Shown in pieces: positions 26,359 to 33,798 of a stretch of DNA of 64,000 nucleotides (positions are counted from its first letter, which is position 1; every line of letters starts with the position of its first letter). Both the position numbers and the translations under genes were made by a program. Under the pieces are notes generated by a model. It did not search any database and was not told where the DNA came from. It was given only the letters and a program-made list of their open reading frames with translations. The DNA lies in contig NZ_JALBUT010000001.1 in NCBI RefSeq assembly GCF_033971905.1, positions 248,001 through 312,000 of the forward strand, in the 5' to 3' direction. Source of the stretch: Intestinicryptomonas porci. GTDB taxonomy: Bacteria; Verrucomicrobiota; Verrucomicrobiia; Opitutales; Intestinicryptomonadaceae.

Positions 26359-26754
26359 TTAACGCTTTGAGAACTGGAAGCGTTTGCGCGCGCCGGGCTG
26401 ACCTGACTTTTTACGTTCCTTTGCGCGTCCGTCGCGAGTGATGAGACCCGCTTTCTTGAGAACAGCCCTCAAGTTTGCGTCCATCTTTTCCAATGCGCGT
26501 GCCAAACCGTGGCTGATTGCGCCCGCCTGTCCGTTTGCGCCGCCGCCATTTACCTTGATTTTAGCGTCAACCGATGTAGCCAAACCCGTTACGACCAAAG
26601 GACGTGTTGCTTCCAATGCAAGTGCGTCTGTGAAGCAATATTCCGTCAAGGGTTTTCCGTTTACGGTCAAATTGCCCGAACCGTTTGTGAGGTTTACGCG
26701 GGCAACTGCCGTCTTGCGGCGGCCTACTGATACAAATACTTGTTTTTCGCTCAT
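26359..26754 (-). CDS. rpsI: 30S ribosomal protein S9
   Basis: 131 residues, normal length. It opens with VSVGRRKTAVARV, carries KVNGGGANGQAGAISHGLAR, and ends in the basic tail KKSGQPGARKRFQFSKR whose final Lys-Arg reaches the ribosomal P site. It follows rplM by 14 nt, the conserved L13-S9 pair. Confidence 0.97.
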   Translation of the reverse strand: MSEKQVFVSVGRRKTAVARVNLTNGSGNLTVNGKPLTEYCFTDALALEATRPLVVTGLATSVDAKIKVNGGGANGQAGAISHGLARALEKMDANLRAVLKKAGLITRDGRAKERKKSGQPGARKRFQFSKR

Positions 26755-26768
26755 TGTATGTTCCTAAA

Positions 26769-27194
26769 TTAGAAGTTGAATGGCTTGGGTTGCTGAGCCG
26801 CGTGCGGGTGTTCCGCGCCTGCGTAAACATGGAGCTTTTTGAGCATCGCGCTTGCAAGCTTGTTCTTCGGCATCATGCCGCGAACCGCATTTTCGATGAT
26901 GAATTCAGGCTTGCGCTTGCGGAATTCGCTGAGGCTTACATATTTTTCGCCGCCGACATATCCCGTGTAGAACATATATTCTTTGTCGGTTTCCTTTTTG
27001 CCCGTAACGCGGATTTTTTCCGCATTGATTACGATAACATGATCTCCGCAGTCAACGTTTGGAGTATATGTTGGCTTATAGCGACCGCGCAGCACGTTCG
27101 CAATTTTTACGGCAAGACGACCAAGCACGAGGTCTTTTGCATCGACTACGTACCACTGCTTTTGTTCTTCTTTCTTGGCTACTGTTGTTTTCAT
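26769..27194 (-). CDS. rplM: 50S ribosomal protein L13
   Basis: 141 residues, normal length. WYVVDAKDLVLGRLAVKIA and the signature block VRGMMPKNKLASAMLKKLHV identify it. L13 is an early assembly protein of the large subunit. It is transcribed with rpsI. A small hairpin (AGAGG/CCTCT, 27210-27225) lies just upstream in the leader and overlaps the proposed -10. Confidence 0.97.
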   Translation of the reverse strand: MKTTVAKKEEQKQWYVVDAKDLVLGRLAVKIANVLRGRYKPTYTPNVDCGDHVIVINAEKIRVTGKKETDKEYMFYTGYVGGEKYVSLSEFRKRKPEFIIENAVRGMMPKNKLASAMLKKLHVYAGAEHPHAAQQPKPFNF

Positions 27195-27214
27195 TGTTAA
27201 AAGAAAAGTAGAGG

Positions 27215-27242
27215 AAATTACCTCTTTTTATCCTTTCGTCAA
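27215..27242 (-). promoter_or_regulatory. Candidate promoter of rplM-rpsI
   Basis: On the minus strand TTGACG (27242-27237), a 16-bp spacer, then TAATTT (27220-27215), 20 nt before the rplM ATG. The -35 is one base from consensus; the -10 is weaker. Confidence 0.4.
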
Positions 27243-27768
27243 ATACTTTTTTTGGTTTTTGTGCGTTTTATCGAAATTTCCGCTTAAAAAGCTCTTTTTT
27301 TTATCGAAAACTTCAATTTTTTTAATTTTCAAAATTTGCCGAAATTTGGCGCGTTTTGAAAATTTCCTACTTCCGAAGTTGTTTTGCGCGGCAATAAGAC
27401 CGAGCTTCGCAAGTTCGGCAGCTTTCGTCCTTTCGGGATTTTTGCTGCGGCAAAGGCGAATTGCAATGCACTGCGAAAGATTGCCGATGCCCGCATTTTG
27501 CGCGTCCCGCAAATCGGAGTGGTGCCGTTTTCGGGATTTTAAGCAGATTTTTCTGCCGCCATAAGAGTTTGAGAAGGCTCTTTCAGGCGATGCGAAAAGC
27601 GCGAGGCCATTGCGCTTTTTGCACCAATACTTGCGTATTTATTGCGCTTTTTTGCGGTATTGGCCGCCTTTCTTTTGCAAAACGGCTAAGACCTGTTTTT
27701 TGGAAAGATTTTCGGCGTTTCCAAGCCGATTTCCATTCGGAAGCTTCGCATCAAGCCCCTTGTGGAAA
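27243..27768. other. Gene-free region upstream of rplM with structured repeats
   Basis: About 525 bp with no recognised gene. ATTGCGCTTTTTGC at 27609-27622 recurs with one extra T at 27641-27655, and CCAATAC (27624-27630) is complementary to GTATTGG (27657-27663), as is GGCCA (27605-27609) to TGGCC (27661-27665). A minus-strand frame stays open for about 135 codons but has no ATG, and its translation resembles nothing I know. It could be a leader, a small RNA or a decayed gene. I saw no RNase P, tmRNA or SRP RNA core. Confidence 0.35.
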
Positions 27769-28125
27769 TTAGTTTGCGCGCGGGTTTGCGCGCATGTCAA
27801 ATTCGATTTTTTCGGGGATTTTTGCCGCGTCTTTCGTCGAATAGGGCGCGAAGGACTTTACTTGTATGTATTGCCCTTCGGCGTCGTTTAAAGGACGCGC
27901 AATAATCTCAAATCTGTTTATGAAATGCCCCGACTTTGTCGCTTCAACTTCGATTGCAAGCGGAGTTTTTGCGACAGGCATTCCGTTAACGACGATTTCC
28001 GCTCCCGACGGAGTGCTGGAAACTGCTATCGTGCGCGTGTATTTTTGACCGTCGGCGGCGCATCCTGCAAGGACGAACGTCGCCAAAATCGGCAGAAACA
28101 TTATGCGCAAAATTTTAGTCGTCAT
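27769..28125 (-). CDS. Small lipoprotein with PEGA-like domain
   Basis: 118 residues from the ATG at 28125 (MTTKILRIMFLPILATFVLA, then GC). The lipobox LAGC predicts lipid attachment at that Cys. The mature part contains VSSTPSGAEIVVNGMPVAKT, the PEGA pattern, a small beta-sandwich common in surface proteins. The gene overlaps the end of the gcvH-like gene by 11 nt. The role is unknown. Confidence 0.7.
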   Translation of the reverse strand: MTTKILRIMFLPILATFVLAGCAADGQKYTRTIAVSSTPSGAEIVVNGMPVAKTPLAIEVEATKSGHFINRFEIIARPLNDAEGQYIQVKSFAPYSTKDAAKIPEKIEFDMRANPRAN

Positions 28126-28504
28126 CTTCTTCTCCGTCTTCGGGAAGAGTATCAAGATAATCTTCCTTTTTGATGAGTTCGTTGAGTTCGTTTTTGTCTG
28201 AAAGTTCGATTTTCACAATCCAGCCAAGCCCTTCGGGGTCGCTGTTCAAGAGTTCCGGAAAAGCTTCGAGTTGTTCGTTTACGGCAATTACCCTGCCGCT
28301 TACCGGCATATAGACTTCGCATGAAGCGTTTTCGGATTCAATGTGCGCGAAAGCTTCGCCTTTTTTGAAAAAAGCATTGTCTTCGGGTGTGGTTATATTT
28401 GAAATATCGCCCAAAGTTTCCTGCGCATAATCGCTGATTCCGACAGTTCCTATGCCGTCTTCGTCAATTTCGAGCCACTCGTGGTCCTGTGTAAATCTTT
28501 TCAT
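28115..28504 (-). CDS. gcvH: Glycine cleavage H-like protein lacking the lipoyl lysine
   Basis: 129 residues, full H-protein length. HEWLEIDEDGIGTVGISDYA, ETLGDI, GEAFAHIES and VYMPVSGRV align along the whole family. The canonical lipoylation motif ESVKA reads ESENA here: the modified Lys is replaced by Asn (codon AAC). C-terminal SDKNELNELIKKEDYL is normal but runs into an acidic tail (EDGEEDDD). A normal H protein shuttles the aminomethyl group on lipoyl-lysine between GcvP, GcvT and Lpd; this one cannot do so in the usual way. No gcvP, gcvT or lipoate ligase gene is in the window. Confidence 0.85.
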   Translation of the reverse strand: MKRFTQDHEWLEIDEDGIGTVGISDYAQETLGDISNITTPEDNAFFKKGEAFAHIESENASCEVYMPVSGRVIAVNEQLEAFPELLNSDPEGLGWIVKIELSDKNELNELIKKEDYLDTLPEDGEEDDD

Positions 28505-28651
28505 ATTTTTGCGATTGCCTTGCGGAAATCCGCGGGGAATTCAAAAAAGCGAATGCTTTTTTCGTTATGCGCGCGACAATCTTTTTTTGCAATTTTTTTA
28601 CTATCGCAAATTGCTCTTTTTCTTTCAACTATTTTTTTATAAATTTTTTAT

Positions 28652-29251
28652 CTAATATCCCCAGGAGCCTTTTACAAAAATTATGCGCATGTCCAAATTC
28701 GGAATGGGGAATGTCGTTATGGACGTCACGCGGCATATTCTTTCGGGGGACAGGCAGTTGTGGCACTTGTCGGCTTTTATCGCGCACGGAGTCTTGCGGT
28801 TCAGGCGTTTTGCGTTTAGTGGAGCTGCTATATTTTTAGCCCTGAAAAGCGCGGAGGGTATGTCATGTTCGATTTTGTTTTCTCCGCAGACAATGAAAAT
28901 CTTTTTTGCGCCGAAGGCGGTAGCGGCAATTCGGTTGCCGTTTGCGTCGATGTTTACGATTGCCCCGTCGGAGGAAATTGCGTTTGCGCTCGTGATGTAG
29001 CAGGGCGCGGCGTTTTCATCGTTTAAAATTCCGTCGTATTTTTCCTGCCAGTGCCAGATTGTTTTGCCGCGGTTTTGCAAGGCGTTAAACCAGCCGAGCT
29101 CTTGGATTGTCATAGAGCCGCCGATTCCCACGCAGTCTTTGCCGATTTCATTTAAAACGTATTTAAGGGCTTCTTCGCCGCTTTCAAAAAATTCCGCCGA
29201 AAAGCCTTTTTTTCTGAAATTTTCAAGTGCTGTTTTTGTCAATTCCTGCAT
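28652..29251 (-). CDS. LUD-domain protein (LutC/YkgG-like)
   Basis: 199 residues. The LUD pattern is clear: GIGGSMTIQELGWFNAL, YITSANAISSDGAIVNIDAN and AATAFGAKKIFIVCGENKI. A Cys pair (CHNCLSPERICR) lies near the C-terminus. In lactate utilisation LutC works with LutA and LutB, but neither is nearby, and stand-alone LUD proteins are common in anaerobes. The gene follows pabA by 36 nt on the same strand. Confidence 0.8.
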   Translation of the reverse strand: MQELTKTALENFRKKGFSAEFFESGEEALKYVLNEIGKDCVGIGGSMTIQELGWFNALQNRGKTIWHWQEKYDGILNDENAAPCYITSANAISSDGAIVNIDANGNRIAATAFGAKKIFIVCGENKIEHDIPSALFRAKNIAAPLNAKRLNRKTPCAIKADKCHNCLSPERICRVTSITTFPIPNLDMRIIFVKGSWGY

Positions 29252-29287
29252 ATTGCCAAGATTGGGTTTTGCGTTTGTTTTTTCAAT

Positions 29288-29854
29288 TTAAATTTTCAGA
29301 AAATTTTTGATTATTTGCGTTCCACAGTCGCACATTATGCTTTCGGGATGAAACTGCAAGCCGCGCGTTTTTGAATTTTTTACGCGTACGGCGGCGATTT
29401 GCCCGAATGAGTCGAGCGCGGTGATTTCCAGCTCCTTCGGGAAATCTTTTTGCGAAACCGTCCATGAGTGGTAATGCCCGATTTTGGCAGTTTCCGAAAC
29501 GCCTTCAAAAATTTCGTCTTTGGGGGAAGAAAACGATATTCCGCTTTGAACCCCGTGGAGCGGAGCAATGTTTTCAAGTTTTGCCCCGAAGCATCTGCAT
29601 ATTGCCTGATGCCCGAGGCAGACGCCTAAAATCGGGATTTTTCCGTTAAATTTCAATATGAAATCCATAAGCCCCCCCGCCTCTTCGGGAAGCCCCGGTC
29701 CCGGAGATATTATCGCCCTTGAAAATCTGCCGATTTCTTCGCCGAGAAGTTCGTCGTTTTTTACGATTTTAAATTGCGCGTTTTGCTCTTCAAGAATTTG
29801 AGCCAAATTTTGCGTGAATGAATCGTAATTGTCTATTATAAGCGTGCTTCCCAT
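29288..29854 (-). CDS. pabA: Aminodeoxychorismate synthase, glutamine amidotransferase subunit
   Basis: 188 residues. The class I glutaminase is complete: IDNYDSFTQNL, the nucleophile in GVCLGHQAICRCFGA, and the His-Glu pair in FHPESIM. It supplies ammonia to PabB; TrpG is nearly identical in sequence, but the fused PabB-PabC partner upstream points to folate. The start overlaps the upstream stop by 1 nt (TGATG), so translation is coupled. Confidence 0.9.
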   Translation of the reverse strand: MGSTLIIDNYDSFTQNLAQILEEQNAQFKIVKNDELLGEEIGRFSRAIISPGPGLPEEAGGLMDFILKFNGKIPILGVCLGHQAICRCFGAKLENIAPLHGVQSGISFSSPKDEIFEGVSETAKIGHYHSWTVSQKDFPKELEITALDSFGQIAAVRVKNSKTRGLQFHPESIMCDCGTQIIKNFLKI

Positions 29855-31422
29855 CAGTCAAAGATTATGTTTTCGACGTTAGTTCCCACATCGTCATGCG
29901 GGTCGAGCATTGAGTTTATGAAGACGGCTCTTTCGTAGTTTTTTATGTCGGGTATTGAAATATCCCGCACTTCAAGAATGCCGTCTTTTATGAGCTTTTG
30001 GCGTTTTGTGCCGTTTAAAAGAAAGGTTTTTGGCGTGTAAAACTTTCCGTTTTTTTTGAACGCGATGTTTGCGTATGAGGAGTCGCAGACTTTCCCGTTT
30101 TTGCAGATTATGACATCTGAGGCTGCGCCTTTTTGCGAGAGCGCGAAATCCAAAGGCGCGCGGTTTGCGCTTTTGTGGGAATACTTAGCACCCTTTAAAT
30201 TTACGATTTTTAGCGAGGATATTTTTTTGGGAGAGTAGGGCAAGACCTCGATTTTTTCGATTTTGTCGGAATAAAGCACCCTTATTTTAAAGAGCCCGCA
30301 AGGATTTTCATCTGATAATTTCTGCAAATTCGGAAACTCCAAGCCCGATTCGGGATAAAACTTTGCGAGGGTTTTTTGAAATCTTTTGCGGTGGGCTTCC
30401 AAGTTGAAAATTTCTCCGTTTTTTAGCTTTATTGTTTCCAAAAAAACATTCTTTTCGCAGGGTATGTAGATTTTTTCAATCGCCTCTTCGTATTCGGATT
30501 TTGCCGAGCTTTGGCTTGTTATGCCGCCGCCGCTTCTGAAAAACAGCTTTCCTTTTTCTTGTTCGATAAACCTTATCGCAACCGCGCTGTCCAAATTTTC
30601 GCCGTCGAACATCCCGAAAATTCCCGTGTAAAAGTTGCGGTTTTCTCCTTCCGCTTTTTTGAGGATTTCAACCGTCTTTGTTTTGGGCGCTCCACTTATC
30701 GAGCCTGCGGGCAGCATAGGTTTTATGATTTCGCTGAATTTCTTTTTGCAGATATTGCCACAAATTTCCGAGCTTGTTTGCAGAAGGTTCAGCGCGCCGA
30801 GCCGCTTTATTTCTTCCGCGTATCTGAATTTGTTCAGGCGGACGCCGGTTGCCGCAAAATTTAAGTCGTTTCGGATTAAATCAACTATCGTGTTGTGTTC
30901 TCGGATTTCCTTTTCGCTGTTTTCAAGGTTTTTTGCGGAATTTTTTTCGGAGAGGCTCGCCGTGCCTTTCATCGGATTTGAAAAAATTTTCCCATCATTT
31001 GTTTTTACGAAAGTTTCAGGCGAAAACGACAGGAATTTGCCCGAAACAAACAAGATGTATTTCGCCTGCGCGCTCTCAAAAATTTCGCGAAGGGACGCTT
31101 CCGAAAAAATCGGAGTTTTTATGGTAAGATTCGCAAGAAACGAATCTCCGCGCATGATAGATTCTTTTACCGCATCGAACTTTTTTTGATAGCTTTTAAA
31201 GCTTATTGGTATTGGGTGTATTTGGGGAAATTTAAAATGGCAGGCGCGCGGGGCATAGTTTGAAAACTTGCCGACTTTGAATTTTACGCGCGTATTTTCA
31301 AAGTCTTTTTCCTCCAAAAATATTGCATTTTTAAGCTCGTAGTCGAACGCGAAGAAGAACGGGCGTTTTTTCTCAAAGCATTTGTCGGCTTTTTCAAAGG
31401 CGCATTGTGCTGATATAAACAT
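29854..31422 (-). CDS. pabB: Fused aminodeoxychorismate synthase component I and lyase
   Basis: 522 residues in two parts. Residues 80-325 are the chorismate-binding catalytic half (GDSFLANLT, FSNPMKGTAS, GSISGAPKTKTVEIL, TGIFGMF, AVAIRFIE, RSGGGIT). The C-terminal 190 residues are a fold-type IV PLP domain (LEAHRKRFQKTL, then SSYANIAF and TPKTFLLNGTKR), equivalent to PabC. Together with PabA it converts chorismate to p-aminobenzoate for folate. The N-terminal accessory domain of larger PabB proteins is shortened. This fused form is known in several phyla. Confidence 0.9.
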   Translation of the reverse strand: MFISAQCAFEKADKCFEKKRPFFFAFDYELKNAIFLEEKDFENTRVKFKVGKFSNYAPRACHFKFPQIHPIPISFKSYQKKFDAVKESIMRGDSFLANLTIKTPIFSEASLREIFESAQAKYILFVSGKFLSFSPETFVKTNDGKIFSNPMKGTASLSEKNSAKNLENSEKEIREHNTIVDLIRNDLNFAATGVRLNKFRYAEEIKRLGALNLLQTSSEICGNICKKKFSEIIKPMLPAGSISGAPKTKTVEILKKAEGENRNFYTGIFGMFDGENLDSAVAIRFIEQEKGKLFFRSGGGITSQSSAKSEYEEAIEKIYIPCEKNVFLETIKLKNGEIFNLEAHRKRFQKTLAKFYPESGLEFPNLQKLSDENPCGLFKIRVLYSDKIEKIEVLPYSPKKISSLKIVNLKGAKYSHKSANRAPLDFALSQKGAASDVIICKNGKVCDSSYANIAFKKNGKFYTPKTFLLNGTKRQKLIKDGILEVRDISIPDIKNYERAVFINSMLDPHDDVGTNVENIIFD

Positions 31423-31431
31423 GTCTTCCGA

Positions 31432-32229
31432 TTACTTGAAATAAATGTCGGGGCGGCGGTCGGAGAGTACGGGGATTTTTTCCCGCGCGATTTTGGGTTT
31501 TTCAAAATCGATGTCGGCAATTTGCAAATCTTCGGCGTCTTTTTTGCATTCGCAGAGAGCGTCGCCAAAAGGGTCTATTATTGCGGAAGAGCCGCAGTAC
31601 TCTATTTTGTTAGAGCCGAAATTTTCAACTCCGACCTGGTTTACGCACGCCAAAAAGCATTGGCATTCTATTGCCCTTGCGCGCACCAGTGTGCGGAGCT
31701 GCCCCATGCGCGGGTGCGGCCACGCGGTGGAAACGACTATCAAATCCGCTTTTTTTTGCGCGATGTTTACGAACATTTCGGGGAAGCGCAAGTCATAGCA
31801 TACGGCAAAGCCAATGTTTGCAAACGGCATCTTTTTTACGGCGATGGAATTTCCGCATGAGATATGCCTGTCTTCATGAAATACCCCGAAGAGGTGTATT
31901 TTGTCGTAGCTTGCGAGAATTTCGCCGTCGGGAGAGGCAAAAATCATTCTGTTTGACGGTTTTGACGAATTTTCTTCAAGATGCGGCACTGTCCCCGCAA
32001 GGAAAATTTTGTTTTCTTTTGCGATTTCCAAAAAATCGCGCACAAAGTTTCTGCCGCCTGCGATTGCTTTTTTGTTTTCGCCGTAGTTGAAGCCGCTTGC
32101 GAACATTTCAGGCAGGATTGCAAATTCCGCGCCACGGGATTTTGCTTTTTTTACGGCTTCGCAAGCTCTCTTCAAATTTTCGTCGAAGCGCGATTGTTCG
32201 ACATGCATTTGCACCAGTGCAATCTTCAT
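31432..32229 (-). CDS. Carbon-nitrogen hydrolase, omega-amidase-like
   Basis: 265 residues from the ATG at 32229, which overlaps the upstream stop by 4 nt. The nitrilase triad is visible: Glu in ILPEMFASGF, Lys in SYDKIHLFG and Cys in VCYDLRFPEMF. It most resembles Nit2/YafV omega-amidase, which hydrolyses alpha-ketoglutaramate-type amides and repairs side products of transamination. It is probably co-transcribed with the pab genes 9 nt downstream. Confidence 0.85.
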   Translation of the reverse strand: MKIALVQMHVEQSRFDENLKRACEAVKKAKSRGAEFAILPEMFASGFNYGENKKAIAGGRNFVRDFLEIAKENKIFLAGTVPHLEENSSKPSNRMIFASPDGEILASYDKIHLFGVFHEDRHISCGNSIAVKKMPFANIGFAVCYDLRFPEMFVNIAQKKADLIVVSTAWPHPRMGQLRTLVRARAIECQCFLACVNQVGVENFGSNKIEYCGSSAIIDPFGDALCECKKDAEDLQIADIDFEKPKIAREKIPVLSDRRPDIYFK

Positions 32230-32582
32230 AAAAATTTTATTTTTTTGATGTTTGCGCATCCGCCGAGTTCGCGGATTTTTTTCAAAATTATTCTCTCTTG
32301 GAACATAAGCTCCTGCTTTGCGGTCGAATTGAAAGTCCTTACATACAAAATATTTGCGCCGAGGTCGGAAGGCTCGCTCATTCCCAGGAAACGCTGCGGG
32401 ACAATGTTTGCCCAGTTTTCAATTACGGATTTTATGGGGCTTGAGGAGGAGAGCTTCAAGTCAAGCAGAATTTTGTCAATCGACTCCCGTGGGGATTGCG
32501 GGGCTTTGCCGAGATTGCGCCCGCTTGCAAGACCCCTGAACGCGCTTAAAATTCCGTCGCTGTCTTCTTCAAATAGGGGCAT
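32226..32582 (-). CDS. DUF721/DciA-like protein
   Basis: 118 residues. The core IKSVIENWANIVPQRFLGMS, then LYVRTFNSTAKQELMFQER, fits DUF721, whose member DciA is the ancestral loader of the replicative helicase DnaB. It overlaps the NUDIX gene by 14 nt upstream and the amidase by 4 nt downstream. The gene is only about 8 kb from the probable oriC, though that may be chance. Confidence 0.75.
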   Translation of the reverse strand: MPLFEEDSDGILSAFRGLASGRNLGKAPQSPRESIDKILLDLKLSSSSPIKSVIENWANIVPQRFLGMSEPSDLGANILYVRTFNSTAKQELMFQERIILKKIRELGGCANIKKIKFL

Positions 32583-33126
32583 TTCTTTTAAGGTGTTTTT
32601 GCAGGAAATAGATGCCGTTTATGGCGATTGAGTGGTATATTTCCCCGCTTTCAATCATCGCGTCAAGTTTTGACGGGTCAACTTCCATGACCTCGATTTC
32701 TTCATTCGCGTCCCAGTTTACGGGATGCAGCTTTCGGCATCCTTCGGCGATGACTACATGGGCTTTGTTGTTTTGGATTGCGGGGTTGGGTGAAAACGAC
32801 GCCGCAAGCTTCGCGCTTTTTGCTACGTATCCCGTTTCCTCTTCAAGTTCTCTGAGCGCGGCTTTTACGGGATCTTCGCCTTTTTCGATTACTCCGCCTG
32901 AAAGCTCCCATGAATTGCGCTTTACACCGAATCTGAACTGGTTTACCAGCACGATTTTGCCTTCTTCGGTTATTGCGGCAACCTGCACCCAGTCGTTTGT
33001 TTTGCACACATAGAAATTGCCCTCGCGTCCGTCGGGATGGGCGAAATGTTCGTCCCAAACCTTAAAGACCTTGCAGTCGGCTATTTCTCTTTCGCCTAAA
33101 AGCTTCCATTCTTTTGGTTTAGGCAT
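32569..33126 (-). CDS. NUDIX hydrolase, ADP-ribose pyrophosphatase-like
   Basis: 185 residues with a perfect Nudix box (GGVIEKGEDPVKAALRELEE, then ETGY). The flanking VLVNQFRFGVKRNSWELSGG and FSPNPAIQNNKAHVVIAEG are typical of the ADP-ribose/NDP-sugar branch. It probably cleaves ADP-ribose to AMP and ribose 5-phosphate as a house-cleaning enzyme. It starts 2 nt after the LysM gene stop. Confidence 0.88.
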   Translation of the reverse strand: MPKPKEWKLLGEREIADCKVFKVWDEHFAHPDGREGNFYVCKTNDWVQVAAITEEGKIVLVNQFRFGVKRNSWELSGGVIEKGEDPVKAALRELEEETGYVAKSAKLAASFSPNPAIQNNKAHVVIAEGCRKLHPVNWDANEEIEVMEVDPSKLDAMIESGEIYHSIAINGIYFLQKHLKRNAPI

Positions 33127-33128
33127 TT

Positions 33129-33737
33129 TTAAGGAATGATTATTTCTTGCCCGATTTTAAGCCTGCGCGAATCCTTGTCGGGATTGGCTTTTTCTATGTC
33201 CGATACGTTAACGCCGTATTTCTTTGCGATGATTGAAAAATTTTCGCCCGCTTTCACCTTGTGGATTTTGCCGCTTGGAGTCGGAGTTGCGGCGGCGGAT
33301 GTTTCTTCCTTGCCTGACGGTTTCGCGGCGGCAGTTTTTGGCGTGCGCACTCCTCTTGACGCGAGTTCGCCTATCGCTTCCTGATTTTTTGCGATTAGAT
33401 TGCGGTTATTGGTTATTTCAATGCTTAGGGCGTTTATTGCGTTTTGAACTTGCTTTGAAACAGCGTTGGCGTTTATCGCGCCCGCCGCTTTCGTGGCTTC
33501 AATCTGCTCAAACGCGCTTGTTATTTTGTCGTTTAAAGCTTTTAATTCCTTTTGCAAATTTGAGCTTTCTTCAAGCGACTTGGAGAGTGTTGCGAGGTTT
33601 TCCTTAATCTCTCCCGCCTTGTTTGCCGACGCGACTGCAAATCCGAGCGCGACAAGCCCCATGACAATTCCCAAAAGTCCCGCCGCCAGCGGCAAATATG
33701 TTTTCAATGTGGAATTTTCCTGAAAATCCTCTTCCAT
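33129..33737 (-). CDS. Membrane-anchored coiled-coil LysM protein
   Basis: 202 residues. A membrane helix at about 14-34 (LPLAAGLLGIVMGLVALGFA) is followed by a coiled coil (ENLATLSKSLEESSNLQKEL) and an Ala/Pro/Thr linker. The C-terminal LysM motif is HKVKAGENFSIIAKKYGVNV then RLKIGQEIIIP. Its layout mirrors the exported LysM protein at 13885-14457 except that the anchor is uncleaved. It likely links the inner membrane to peptidoglycan. Confidence 0.8.
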   Translation of the reverse strand: MEEDFQENSTLKTYLPLAAGLLGIVMGLVALGFAVASANKAGEIKENLATLSKSLEESSNLQKELKALNDKITSAFEQIEATKAAGAINANAVSKQVQNAINALSIEITNNRNLIAKNQEAIGELASRGVRTPKTAAAKPSGKEETSAAATPTPSGKIHKVKAGENFSIIAKKYGVNVSDIEKANPDKDSRRLKIGQEIIIP

Positions 33738-33798
33738 AAATACTCTGCTTTTTTTGAATTTTTATAATATTATGGGCTTGTTTTGCGCAAGTTCAATA

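Noticed and set aside
27175..27564. 129-codon plus-strand frame overlapping the rplM start
   Set aside because: It overlaps the rplM start codon antisense, is Phe-rich with no known motif, and lies over the rplM promoter region.
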